A stretch of 24,122 nucleotides of DNA from Nostoc commune NIES-4072 (GCF_003113895.1 NZ_BDUD01000010.1:1-24122); one strand, 5' to 3'; shown: positions 13,977-22,128, counted from the stretch's first letter. Notes: a model not told the origin generated them from the sequence alone. Made by a program: numbers and translations.

Positions 13977-14235
13977 ACAGCTTGTAGGATGCGTAACCCT
14001 CCTAAGCAAATCCAAAACCTACAGTATCGATGGCGCTCTCTATCGCTATCTCTATAGCAGCGACAGTATTAGACACACTCAGTACTATTTCCGTCCTTTA
14101 CCGCGTCAGTCTAAGACTGCCGACTTAAAGCTCAATCGTGACAAAGTGCTAAGACGCTGCTACGAAGTGCCGAGCTTATATAAACAGCACACAGCAGAGA
14201 TAACTAACAACTCAATACAGTTGAGTTTGTTCTAA
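13963..14235 (+). CDS. 90-residue basic protein of unknown function
   Basis: Begins MMIDKQLVGCVTLLSKSK from ATG 13963, with GGAGA about 6 nt upstream, and overlaps the end of the previous gene by 14 nt. It is rich in Tyr, Arg and Ser (GALYRYLYSSDSIRHTQYYF), is basic and has no membrane segment. The pattern is consistent with a small beta-rich nucleic-acid-binding protein, but I do not recognise it. Confidence 0.6.
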   Translation: MMIDKQLVGCVTLLSKSKTYSIDGALYRYLYSSDSIRHTQYYFRPLPRQSKTADLKLNRDKVLRRCYEVPSLYKQHTAEITNNSIQLSLF

Positions 14236-14562
14236 CCCTTGGTAACATCTAGTACCGCGCAAAACATCCAAAGGCTTTGGTACAAGCGCGTCAACTAGTC
14301 CAAAAGGGGCGTATTTGCGGGGGTAAACGAGAAAGTGTCAGTATGTCTTGAAAACTGACAAAGCTTGTTATTACGTGGTTATAGCCGATAAAACCAAGGC
14401 TAAAACATTTGTCTAAAGTCCAAGATCCAAGGTTATTGATAGTGCCTAGCTAATTTGGTGTATCAGGATAACTGTTTCTAGCTAAATAAGCCTGTCAAAT
14501 AACTGGAATTTACGGATAGTCGGTCAATTTTATACACACTCAAGTAATAAAACAGAGTTAAT
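14236..14562. promoter_or_regulatory. Leader region of the 14563-18749 operon, with degenerate operator
   Basis: No gene. It contains the inverted repeat TGTCAGT...ACTGACA (14336-14342, 14354-14360) and CCAAGGTTATTGATAGTGCC (14427-14446). The latter matches TCAAGGTTATCGATACGTC, the core of the three promoter/operator boxes at 12487-13225, at most positions. The same regulator could therefore act here at lower affinity. No confident -10/-35 pair. Confidence 0.35.
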
Positions 14563-15075
14563 GTGGCAACAAAAAAATATGTAGCTAAGTATCGCTTGCT
14601 CAAAGAAACTTACGAGGGCATCACGGGAAAAGGCATTTCAGATATCACTTGGTATCGCACAGTCGCATCCTTGAAGCAATATTTCTCGCTCTCCATTGAA
14701 TCTGAAAAAGCCATAAGCATTGTTGAAACCTATGCAGGCATGAAGCGTAAGTGTCCAGCCTTTTCTTTTAGAACCTCTGATTTTAGCGAACGCTGGCAAG
14801 CCTTTAAACACTTCTATGATGCCGAAGAAGTTCAATACACAGGTCAACAATTCCTAGTAGCGCTAGCAGACTATCTAAAAATCAATCTTGACGATGTACC
14901 ACGCAGCACTCGTTATTACTGGTTTAGCCAAGCAAATCTAAGTTATAACGCCCTTCACTCATATCAGAGCAAGGATTTAGCCCTTGTTGCGTTTGTTGCT
15001 GCTAAATGGGCAACCAACAGACGACCGCAACCGATGAAATCCGTAACGATCTCAGTTTTAACACTAACCCTCTAA
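14563..15075 (+). CDS. 170-residue soluble protein of unknown function
   Basis: It starts at GTG 14563 (VATKKYVAKYRLLKETYEG); the overlapping ATG is in another frame that stops at once. The protein is basic and helical, with many aromatics (RSTRYYWFSQANLSYNALH). The N-terminal segment ISDITWYRTVASLKQYFSL could form a helix-turn-helix-like unit, but the evidence is weak. It ends 12 nt before the next gene and opens the operon that runs to 18749. Confidence 0.65.
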   Translation: MATKKYVAKYRLLKETYEGITGKGISDITWYRTVASLKQYFSLSIESEKAISIVETYAGMKRKCPAFSFRTSDFSERWQAFKHFYDAEEVQYTGQQFLVALADYLKINLDDVPRSTRYYWFSQANLSYNALHSYQSKDLALVAFVAAKWATNRRPQPMKSVTISVLTLTL

Positions 15076-15087
15076 GGAGCAATCATC

Positions 15088-15756
15088 ATGTCTGACAAGT
15101 TCACTAACAATGTCCGCGCTCGTTTGTACAAACAGGGTTATCAAGGATTCACTAAAGACGATTATACGTCGGCAGCGATCGCTGTCGAGTGCGATGACCT
15201 TGACAATCCCACCAAAGAGCAATTGAGCCAAGCCGTTGATTATCTCAAAGTCAAATCGACAAGCCAATTATCTGTAACTGATGAACCCGTTGAAGAAACC
15301 TTTCTTGTAGGCGTAGAAGATGCACAACCTGACGCTGAACTTGATAATAGTCAGCTTACGGTCGCCTCACCAGAGATTAACAGCATCACTGTAACCAGCG
15401 ATGATAAGCGTTCCTTTGTAACAGCCCAATCATCGGCGCTGGGGTTTGAGTTAACTGAACAAGAAACATTAAGTATCGCTCTTAACGTTGACGACACTTT
15501 TACCGACTACAGCCAATTTATCAGTACTGTAACGGCTGCAATCAAGAACTACGTTGACTGCAAATTTGATGTCATTGAGCAATCATTTGAGACTAACGCC
15601 CAAGACTTGCGAGAACACGTAACCAACAGGGCTTCTAGATTGAACCAAAAGGTTAATAACTTCTCAGGAGACATGAAAGCGGATATGGGAATCATCCGCC
15701 AAAACATTAAAAGCACCCAATTCTCAATCCTCGCAAGGCTCAAGGCGGCTCAATAG
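15088..15756 (+). CDS. 222-residue acidic/helical protein of unknown function
   Basis: ATG 15088 has a strong SD (AAGGAG, 8 nt upstream). The N-terminal 55 residues form a small helical domain (FTNNVRARLYKQGYQGFTKD). Residues 60-110 are acidic and probably disordered. The C-terminal part (about 120-222) is helical with a coiled-coil tendency (EHVTNRASRLNQKVNNFSGD), as in proteins that assemble on membranes or DNA. It is cytoplasmic by sequence. The family is not recognised. Confidence 0.7.
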   Translation: MSDKFTNNVRARLYKQGYQGFTKDDYTSAAIAVECDDLDNPTKEQLSQAVDYLKVKSTSQLSVTDEPVEETFLVGVEDAQPDAELDNSQLTVASPEINSITVTSDDKRSFVTAQSSALGFELTEQETLSIALNVDDTFTDYSQFISTVTAAIKNYVDCKFDVIEQSFETNAQDLREHVTNRASRLNQKVNNFSGDMKADMGIIRQNIKSTQFSILARLKAAQ

Positions 15757-15802
15757 TAATGGCTTGACGCTGCTTGATTGCTTGTTTATTCGTTGGGTGA
15801 GG

Positions 15803-16078
15803 ATGAGCTACTTCTCAAGAATTGCTGTTAGTTTGGGTGCGCTCGGTGCTGTGATTTTCCCCTTGTACAACTGCTTGTATCTGCCAATGCTAGAGCAATC
15901 AAGCTATCAGCAATATCTCAAACGAAAGTCAACTATTGAGCAGTATGTAAAGCGAATGGAGTACCACTGCAACCAAATATTTACCCCAGAGAAGGAATAT
16001 CGCTGTGAAAAGTTCAATGAAGCTCAAAAATCAGGTAACTTCCAAATCACGCCACCTAGAGCGCCAATTAAAAACTAA
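15803..16078 (+). CDS. Small single-pass membrane protein
   Basis: 91 residues from ATG 15803. The frame continues back to a TTG at 15764 and a GTG at 15797, so the start is uncertain. An N-terminal transmembrane segment (SRIAVSLGALGAVIFPLYNC) is followed by a charged helical domain with two cysteines (MEYHCNQIF and KEYRCEKF), which would face the periplasm and could form a disulphide. The last 74 nt overlap the next gene. Unknown family. Confidence 0.6.
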   Translation: MSYFSRIAVSLGALGAVIFPLYNCLYLPMLEQSSYQQYLKRKSTIEQYVKRMEYHCNQIFTPEKEYRCEKFNEAQKSGNFQITPPRAPIKN

Positions 16079-16658
16079 ATTTAACGCATCTACTAACTTA
16101 CTAGTCAGAGCGCTAACAGGTGATAAATCAGCCCTGAAGCTGATAGGGCAAATGGGCAATGACGGGGCTAAGATTAGTGAATTCGCCCCGCAGGTTAGAG
16201 AGCAAATGTTAGCTGCTATCAAAGGGACTGAGGACTTAAACGTAGTCCTGGGCGATATCTACAAACAAGCTGGTGTTAGCGGTGAGAAGATTGAAAGAGC
16301 AGTGCAGTCAGCGATTTTAGCTGACACTCATCTAGCTAACATCCTAGAAGAGATGAAGCTTGATTTTGCTTCATCCAAGGAGAAAGAAGCGCTGCGCCAT
16401 CAACAATCAACAGACCATCTATTGCTGAAAGCATGGGTGGATAAACACATGATGCAAGTTGACGGTGAATATAAGATGTTGCAGACAGAATTGCAGACAG
16501 ACATTAGACAACAAACAATTGACCTGCAACATGATAGAGAACTGGGCAAGTATTACTTAGTTAGGGGTGATAACGCTCGTGATGATTTCAAGCCGAAAAA
16601 ACAATATGCGGGACGCTCAATTGTACAAAAAATCAAGGATGCTCTAATAGGTTTCTAA
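16005..16658 (+). CDS. 217-residue helical protein of unknown function
   Basis: GTG 16005 is preferred because GAAGGA lies 8 nt upstream; ATG 16017 is the alternative. The N-terminus is basic (KLKNQVTSKSRHLERQLKTK), followed by an all-helical protein with a coiled-coil-like C-terminal half (residues about 115-185). It overlaps the small membrane-protein gene by 74 nt in another frame. No motif is recognised. Position suggests a cytoplasmic partner of the membrane proteins encoded on either side. Confidence 0.65.
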   Translation: MKSSMKLKNQVTSKSRHLERQLKTKFNASTNLLVRALTGDKSALKLIGQMGNDGAKISEFAPQVREQMLAAIKGTEDLNVVLGDIYKQAGVSGEKIERAVQSAILADTHLANILEEMKLDFASSKEKEALRHQQSTDHLLLKAWVDKHMMQVDGEYKMLQTELQTDIRQQTIDLQHDRELGKYYLVRGDNARDDFKPKKQYAGRSIVQKIKDALIGF

Positions 16659-16664
16659 TAACTA

Positions 16665-16700
16665 AACCCGTCAGTAACTTTAGCCGAGCGCTGACGGGTT
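16665..16700 (+). terminator. Perfect 10-bp hairpin between operon genes
   Basis: AACCCGTCAG (16665-16674) and CTGACGGGTT (16691-16700) with a 16-nt loop and no T-run. It lies between the stop at 16658 and the ATG at 16723, so it may be an attenuator or mRNA stabiliser that sets the expression of the last two genes. Confidence 0.5.
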
Positions 16701-16722
16701 CGAGAAATACTCTGATACAGAT

Positions 16723-17292
16723 ATGACATACGACATTGATGATAGTCAAGAAGAAGTAGTAAGCGAAATCGCCCCAGATACGCCGTTACCAAAAGACTTA
16801 ATAGAACATTTAGAGTCGCGCAAGCAGCACCGGAAAGATGTTATTAATACAACTGAAAAATTGACTAGGTTCTTTGTCGGTTGGTCGCTAAATTCTACGG
16901 GATTCTTTATAGCTAAATATCTCTTAATAACTGGCGGCGGCGTTAATCTCTGGTTGGCAATTTCGCTCTCATTTTCTATATGCAGCGTTGGCTCTTTGGC
17001 TGGGCTAACGGGCTTGAGAGTTAATTACAACAGTGACGGATTAGAGGTAGATAATATGCAAAATGTTTTAAAAACTGCTGGGGGCTTGGTGTTTGCAGGT
17101 ATTACAACTTGGCTTGCAGTCAAAGACTATCAATATTTTGAGAATTTAACTAAAGAAACAGTGTCCCAGATTAGCCAAGACATCCAAACTATTGAAAAAC
17201 AGAATCCACAATCAGACCCTTGGCTAAGTATTGCAGTCGCGTTGGCTTTATTCATTGGTTCCATTGCAATTATTTTTAAGGGGCGGGGATGA
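16723..17292 (+). CDS. Polytopic membrane protein of unknown function
   Basis: 189 residues. A soluble acidic N-terminus (1-48) is followed by hydrophobic segments near 48-68, 74-98, 113-131 and 166-185, with an amphipathic stretch at 135-160. Glycines are common in the membrane segments (SVGSLAGLTGL). The stop overlaps the start of the ATPase gene (ATGA), so the two proteins are likely made together and may form a complex in the cytoplasmic membrane. No family is recognised. Confidence 0.7.
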   Translation: MTYDIDDSQEEVVSEIAPDTPLPKDLIEHLESRKQHRKDVINTTEKLTRFFVGWSLNSTGFFIAKYLLITGGGVNLWLAISLSFSICSVGSLAGLTGLRVNYNSDGLEVDNMQNVLKTAGGLVFAGITTWLAVKDYQYFENLTKETVSQISQDIQTIEKQNPQSDPWLSIAVALALFIGSIAIIFKGRG

Positions 17293-18749
17293 AACAGGGT
17301 GTTTTCGAGTTAGCGCTGGCTGGTGTATGTGGCATAGCCGCAATCATTGGGCTGGCAACATCGCAAACACGTCAGCCTTACGACCTGACACAGATTCAGT
17401 TCTGCCCAAGGTCAGCAAACGGCGTACACAGTCAAATAGCTTTGGATAAGCGTTTTTGCAACCAGCCGCGTTTTGTCCTTACTGAAGAATGGCAACGCTA
17501 CGGATTGTATGGCAGCATCATTCCCTACAAGGGCGATGCTATTCAATGGGTGCGTGATTTGCCCACAGACAACCCTAATCAGTTGCTAGGATATGGGGTT
17601 GCAGTTATTGGGCTATGGGGTGTCGTAGGTTGTTTGCTCGTGCGTTCGCAACGCCTCAAGCGCACGGATTATGAATTGGGGGAACTCGAAAAGACTGGCG
17701 ACTATGCAATTTGGCAGGAAAACAGATACAGACGCGAAATTAAGCAGCATTCAACCCAGCTTTATACTGAACGCTTAAAAGATGGATTAACTGACCTAGA
17801 CGTTCATTCTCGTAAAGAATTGGGTCTAACCGATGAGGAAAACGAACGTGCTAAGGCTCGAATTCAGCTTGAAGACTTTATGAAAGCCCGTGCTGTTAAT
17901 CATTCTGTGATGGATAAAACTATTGCTGAGAACCTTCGAGACAGGGCGAAAGCTGAACAAGAACGCAGTAAAATTGAGGGTAAAACCAAGGGCGCGATCG
18001 CAGACAGTGACAATCAGCAATCTGTTGACCAGCAACGAGCAACTGAACTCATAGAAGCACTCAAGAATCATGAGGATGGCTGGTTGTGGAAGATTATCGA
18101 CAACTTAACCCCACTGTGGTTAATCGGTCGTCAGGGGTCAGGTAAAACTTATACGAGCGCGGCTATAGCTCTTGTGAGAAAGCATTGCTTAGGGATTCCC
18201 ATCTACTACTTAATTGACCGCCACGCGACAGGGGACAACTCTTCATCTTGGCGATATCTTGATACTCAAAATATTGCCGAGTCAGAGTTAGAGATAGGCA
18301 CTGCGCTTGATGCTCTCTGTGAACATTGGCTATTAAGAATTAAAGGTAAAAATGACCTAGAGCAATCTGCTCAAATAACGCCTGAACAAGTGCTGATTGA
18401 TGAGTACACCAACCTGAAATCTTTGATTGGTGAACCCGCAGAAAAGTTTTACAAACTGCATCTGACAGATACCAGGAAAGCAAAAGTTTATGTGACTGGT
18501 ATTACTCACAATGACACAAATTCCAGCTATCCAGAAGGCACACAAGCAATGAGAGAGGCGGGTACAATCCTTATTCAAAAATTCTCAGCTAACGGTAAAA
18601 CCCCACTGTCCAGAATCAAGATTGTTCGTGGCTTACTTGATGACAACGGCGAGGAATTAAAAGAGGCAGAGCGTACACTGCCAAGCTGGTTTAACCCAGA
18701 GGATATTTACAACCATTTCAACGGCAAGCCGATTTATTTTGATGCGTAA
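17289..18749 (+). CDS. Two-TM P-loop ATPase with coupling-protein-like topology
   Basis: 486 residues. TM1 lies near residues 5-24. An extracytoplasmic loop of about 75 residues has two cysteines (QFCPRSANG and KRFCNQPRF). TM2 lies near 103-123. A charged helical linker (about 125-265) leads to one ATPase domain with Walker A GRQGSGKT (280-287) and Walker B VLIDEY (D371, E372), followed by a segment ending HNDTNSSYPEGT that may be a sensor. TM-loop-TM-ATPase is the layout of VirD4/TraG-type coupling proteins and FtsK/HerA-related motors, but this protein is short and lacks an evident all-alpha domain. A role in moving DNA to the membrane during mobilisation is inferred. It could also be a motor of an unrelated system. 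Confidence 0.7.
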   Translation: MKQGVFELALAGVCGIAAIIGLATSQTRQPYDLTQIQFCPRSANGVHSQIALDKRFCNQPRFVLTEEWQRYGLYGSIIPYKGDAIQWVRDLPTDNPNQLLGYGVAVIGLWGVVGCLLVRSQRLKRTDYELGELEKTGDYAIWQENRYRREIKQHSTQLYTERLKDGLTDLDVHSRKELGLTDEENERAKARIQLEDFMKARAVNHSVMDKTIAENLRDRAKAEQERSKIEGKTKGAIADSDNQQSVDQQRATELIEALKNHEDGWLWKIIDNLTPLWLIGRQGSGKTYTSAAIALVRKHCLGIPIYYLIDRHATGDNSSSWRYLDTQNIAESELEIGTALDALCEHWLLRIKGKNDLEQSAQITPEQVLIDEYTNLKSLIGEPAEKFYKLHLTDTRKAKVYVTGITHNDTNSSYPEGTQAMREAGTILIQKFSANGKTPLSRIKIVRGLLDDNGEELKEAERTLPSWFNPEDIYNHFNGKPIYFDA

Positions 18750-18804
18750 ATTTATGCGCTTCAATAATCCTGTATGACTTGAGAGGATTTGAATTTCCGA
18801 AAAA

Positions 18805-18815
18805 ATGATAATCAT
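18805..18815. promoter_or_regulatory. Fur-box-like palindrome
   Basis: ATGATAATCAT is a perfect palindrome identical to the centre of the classical Fur box. The wider 19-bp match is partial. It lies about 95 bp upstream of the AT-rich gene at 18911. Chance is possible in AT-rich DNA. Confidence 0.25.
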
Positions 18816-18910
18816 CAGTTGTATCATGTAAGTAAGATTATATACTTTCTATCCATTTGAAAAATGCTAATCTAGGTTTATCCAAATCATCTTTGACGTA
18901 GCTGCTGAAC

Positions 18911-19576
18911 ATGAACAATATAGAAACTTCTGTTGCATATTGGTGCTTAGTCACAGAAGTAAATAACAAAATAGGTGCTTTAGTGGTAACTTACTTAGCT
19001 AGTAAAACCAAACTTTCTGAGCTTTACCAGAATCAAGACTGGTTTGATTCATCATTAAGTCGTGGCGAAAATAAAGATAGAATGAAGAGGACAGGAGGCG
19101 CACTTACTGGATATCAATCATTTTTGACAGAACTTACTATTATTGGATTATCTAAAACAATTGAAGATATAATTGTAGGTATTAAAGAAGAACTAAACTT
19201 TAGCTATAATATTTGGAAAGATAATAACATCACTTCAGCGTTTCATAAAGAAGCTAAAATAGTCAGGTCGCTTAATAATGTAATTAAGCATAATTATGGA
19301 TATATTAGAAAGATAAATGAACCTTCAGGTAAATACCTTGTAGAAGAATGTGGATATCCTGATGATTTCCAAGTCTGTCTGCTTGAATCTTCCTCTTCTA
19401 CAGTGTCATTTGATATGATTCAAGAAATAGCTCAAATATACATTTATCTCTTGAATTTACTAGCGAAAGTTGCTAATCAGCCTGTTTCTCCAATGGCTGA
19501 TATTAGTGGCAATATGAAAGAAATAATTGTTAAAAGATTTATTCCAGAGCATTTATATCTAGATTTTAAACAATAA
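18911..19576 (+). CDS. AT-rich orphan, 221-residue protein of unknown function
   Basis: An all-helical, soluble protein starting MNNIETSVAYWCLVTEVNNK. The central segment VRSLNNVIKHNYGYIRK has an R...N..KH arrangement that loosely recalls HEPN-type RNase motifs (R-x4-6-H), but the spacing differs and the match is not convincing. Codons are strongly AT-biased compared with the genes on either side, and the gene stands alone between intergenic gaps, so it looks separately acquired. No clear SD. A defence or regulatory function is possible but unproven. Confidence 0.6.
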   Translation: MNNIETSVAYWCLVTEVNNKIGALVVTYLASKTKLSELYQNQDWFDSSLSRGENKDRMKRTGGALTGYQSFLTELTIIGLSKTIEDIIVGIKEELNFSYNIWKDNNITSAFHKEAKIVRSLNNVIKHNYGYIRKINEPSGKYLVEECGYPDDFQVCLLESSSSTVSFDMIQEIAQIYIYLLNLLAKVANQPVSPMADISGNMKEIIVKRFIPEHLYLDFKQ

Positions 19577-19901
19577 TTATATCATTTTTTCTAGTGGGAA
19601 CAAACTGGAATAATTACCCAGTGCGTAACTAAGTCAACATTTTTTAGAATTTGATTTTAATAATTAACAGCAAGCTGCATTGTTTATTTCATTAATAAAA
19701 GCATCAATCGCCATGATATCTGCCGACTGCCGCCCCATTTCAGGCAAGCTGAGGGTGCGTGAGCGTATCGCCCATAGTCTGGCTTTTTAGGCAGCAATTT
19801 ATACATATACAACATCTTGTCTTACTCAGAGCGGTTCTGGCTTCCGAGTCTACACTGTTTTTTTGATAAGCTTTCTTGAAGTTTGGCAAAACTCACTTAG
19901 A
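19577..19901. other. Intergenic gap with a possible gene fragment on the minus strand
   Basis: The only protein-like stretch is an open minus-strand frame at 19664-19786 reading ARLWAIRSRTLSLPEMGRQ and then DIMAIDAFINEINN before a stop. It has no convincing start and may be the 3' remnant of a lost gene. The rest is AT-rich with no feature I can support. Confidence 0.3.
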
Positions 19902-20495
19902 CTATTGCTTTTGCTCGTTCTCCAACACCGGGAAGTACCGCCGAGCGTTCAGGGGTTTCTTCCACCCAGTCAACTCAAACAGGTACTCATCAGGGTCAAG
20001 ATTAAGCATCGTTGCCCATTGATTGATTTGACTGCCGTTGATGTTTATCCGCTCACACAGGTCAGTCTTGGTTAGCCCCTGTTTAGCATCATGATCAGAA
20101 TATGAGAATTTGATTTTGCCTCTGGGTATGTCCTCAACCCTCTCTCTGAGAGATGATAATCCCGCGTTTATTAGGGCTTGCCGTAGCCCATCAATTTCTG
20201 TCCTAAGCGAGTTAATCTCATCATTGAATTCCCTTTGTTGCTCGGCTACGGTTGCCTCTAGACTATCAATTTCGGTGGTTTTAACCTTAAGCTGCTTTAC
20301 CTCTTGTTCAAGGTTCTCTGGCATCACTTCAATCGGAATATTGCCCTCTAAATAATGCTCAAGTATAATTGTGAGAGCTTGAGAGGCTTTCTTGATTTTG
20401 TGTGTTTTCATCCACTTCTCTAAACTAGCGTAGAGGCTGAAGTCAAGGTATGCCGTAACTTTAGCGTGATTGTCTAACCAGTCTTTAGTAGCCAT
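19902..20495 (-). CDS. DNA-binding protein with RHH, coiled coil and HTH-like C-terminus
   Basis: 197 residues. Residues about 10-52 (KVTAYLDFSLYASLEKWMKT, then ASQALTIILEHYL) have a ribbon-helix-helix pattern. Residues 58-115 are a coiled coil (LEQEVKQLKVKTTEIDSLEA and onward). Residues about 140-185 (GLTKTDLCERININGSQINQ) resemble a helix-turn-helix. Combined RHH and HTH DNA binding with a dimerising coil suits a centromere-binding, replication-control or repressor protein. The start codon faces an array of AGTAAnTTACT palindromes (20525-20854) that is its likely binding site and probably its own regulator. The family is not recognised beyond these domains. Confidence 0.8.
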   Translation of the reverse strand: MATKDWLDNHAKVTAYLDFSLYASLEKWMKTHKIKKASQALTIILEHYLEGNIPIEVMPENLEQEVKQLKVKTTEIDSLEATVAEQQREFNDEINSLRTEIDGLRQALINAGLSSLRERVEDIPRGKIKFSYSDHDAKQGLTKTDLCERININGSQINQWATMLNLDPDEYLFELTGWKKPLNARRYFPVLENEQKQ

Positions 20496-20524
20496 ATACT
20501 GCTTGTTCTATATTGGTAATTTAA

Positions 20525-20854
20525 AGTCAGTTACGTTAAATTTAAAACAAATTAAAGTAATACACTGCTGTTTTAATAGTAATTTACTAATGCGCGTTCG
20601 CAGCTTGCTGCATTAGGTTAAGAAAATTAAAGTAAGTTACTAAAATTTAAAAGTATCTGACTCTAAATTTCTAAACAGCAAGGGGTATCTGAACTAGATT
20701 GAATAAGGCAAGCAGCTAAGAGCTATTATCAATTAAGTAAATTACAGCAGCAAATAATTTGAGCTACAGTCAGGTAATTATTTAAATAAGTTGCTTGCTT
20801 TAATATACTTGTAGATTATTAGTAAACTAAAGCAGCTTACTACAGTAAGTTACT
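20525..20854. repeat. Array of AGTAAnTTACT palindromes (candidate centromere, operator or iterons)
   Basis: Perfect 11-bp palindromes occur at 20578-20588 (centre T), 20631-20641 (centre G) and 20844-20854 (centre G), with near matches at 20736-20746 (AGTAAATTACA), 20525-20535 (AGTCAGTTACG) and 20820-20828 (AGTAAACTA). The stretch is AT-rich and has no gene. It also holds GCAGC-TT-GCTGC (20600-20611). The spacing between sites is irregular. Confidence 0.6.
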
Positions 20855-20989
20855 CTCGCCTAAACCCAGATATAGAGCGGGTGTTATCTCAATCCGGGTT
20901 GCAGGTAGCACAACAAGCGCACCGGGGCAGCGATCGCTTTTAAAAAGAAATGGTTGATATTATTAATGCAGCAATTTAGGACATAAATC

Positions 20990-21271
20990 ATGTCTAATGT
21001 CACGATTAACCTGCCAGAATCCGTGTTTAGCGCCCGTCGCCTGAGTCCAGAAGAGTTTGTGCGTGATATGCGCCTCGCTGCTGCTATTTACTGGTATCAG
21101 AAGCAGGAAATCTCAATGGAGAAAGCAGCCAACGTTGCTGGGTTAAACCGCCGAGACTTTCTAGCCGTCCTAGCCCGTGAACAAGTGGATGTCTTTGCTT
21201 TTGACGAGGATGATTTGCAGCGTGAGTTAAACCGTGGCGCTCACTGCCTGCTATCAACACATCCCCATTAA
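20990..21271 (+). CDS. UPF0175 family protein (antitoxin-like), possibly with altered C-terminus
   Basis: 93 residues. INLPESVFSARRLSPEEFVR and AAIYWYQKQEISMEKAANVA with GLNRRDFLAVL are the conserved blocks of the UPF0175 family, small putative HTH proteins often encoded just upstream of a DUF3368 PIN-like nuclease, as in a toxin-antitoxin pair. No such partner follows here. The last residues (GAHCLLSTHPH) look unlike the usual short acidic end, so the locus may have lost its downstream gene. ATG 20990 has AGGA about 9 nt upstream. Confidence 0.8.
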   Translation: MSNVTINLPESVFSARRLSPEEFVRDMRLAAAIYWYQKQEISMEKAANVAGLNRRDFLAVLAREQVDVFAFDEDDLQRELNRGAHCLLSTHPH

Positions 21272-21546
21272 TTTTTTTGACCAAGGGCGGCTTTCTTGAT
21301 TTTTGGTAGGGGAATAGATTGACTACCAAGCCTTTAGCGGATCATACCTGATGATGGTTAACGTGCTGCAATCATAAGCAGGTTTTATCAGCCAACGGGA
21401 TCATGCGGGTTGTAGAGGTTGTCTGTCCCTGATGAATACATAAGCATTCGCAATACGAGAGTCAGCCTAATTTGGCGCTCACGGCAGATTAAGGTAAAGG
21501 AGTGTTAGGCGAACAAAGTAATGTTAGTGAGCGTAAGATATTCCCT
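21272..21546. other. Intergenic gap before the recombinase
   Basis: About 275 bp with no gene. Possible recombination-site or promoter sequences for the recombinase would lie here, but I see no clear inverted repeat or dif-like core. Confidence 0.3.
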
Positions 21547-22128
21547 ATGAAGATCAATCGCTTCGGCAAAGCCGAAATCCTAACCCCTCAAGAGATAACC
21601 TTACTATTTAGCGAAGGTTTTGTTAAGCCGCGCGATCGCGCTTTGTTTGGCGTGTGCCTCTACGCGGCTGCCCGAATCAATGAAAGCTGCACTTTGCAGA
21701 AGGGGGATGTCATCGGCACCAGGGGCATTAGACCCAAGCTGATTATCAGAGCCTACAACACCAAGGGGGGGCAGGATACCAGAGAAATTCAGGTGCATCC
21801 TAAACTGAAAGAATTTTTGTCAGAGTATAGTAATGAGCTATCTGGCAGAAATCCGCATTTGTTCCCCGGTCGTCACGGGCTGGGGCATATCCATAAGGCC
21901 AGTGCTGACCGAATATTACGTGAGGCACTGCGGCGGGTAGATTTGGATGAGCGCGGGATGTCTTCTCACAGCTTTCGGCGGACGGCGTTAACGTGGATGA
22001 GTGATTCAGGAGTACCCCTGCGCCACATTCAATCTATCAGTGGTCATCGCTCACTTGCAGCCCTGGAGCGATATTTGGGTGTGACTGAGCAGCAGAAAGA
22101 AAATGCCATCTCCACTTTAGTTTTTTAA
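21547..22128 (+). CDS. Short tyrosine recombinase (phage integrase/Xer family)
   Basis: 193 residues from ATG 21547; an in-frame GTG at 21502 sits directly on its AAAGGA with no spacing and is less likely. The catalytic set is complete: R43 (AAARINES), K73 (NTKGGQ), H141 and R144 (HSFRR), H167 (SGHRS) and Y176 (ERYLGV). Only the catalytic domain is present; the usual N-terminal core-binding (SAM-like) domain of XerC/D is absent. Such short integrases are common on cyanobacterial plasmids and could resolve multimers or integrate the element. It is followed after 14 nt by the toxin-antitoxin pair. Confidence 0.88.
   Translation: MKINRFGKAEILTPQEITLLFSEGFVKPRDRALFGVCLYAAARINESCTLQKGDVIGTRGIRPKLIIRAYNTKGGQDTREIQVHPKLKEFLSEYSNELSGRNPHLFPGRHGLGHIHKASADRILREALRRVDLDERGMSSHSFRRTALTWMSDSGVPLRHIQSISGHRSLAALERYLGVTEQQKENAISTLVF

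Noticed and set aside
17289..18749. Assignment as a true VirD4/TraG coupling protein
   Set aside because: The topology fits, but length and visible motifs do not allow a firm family call, and no type IV secretion genes are present, so it is described only as coupling-protein-like.
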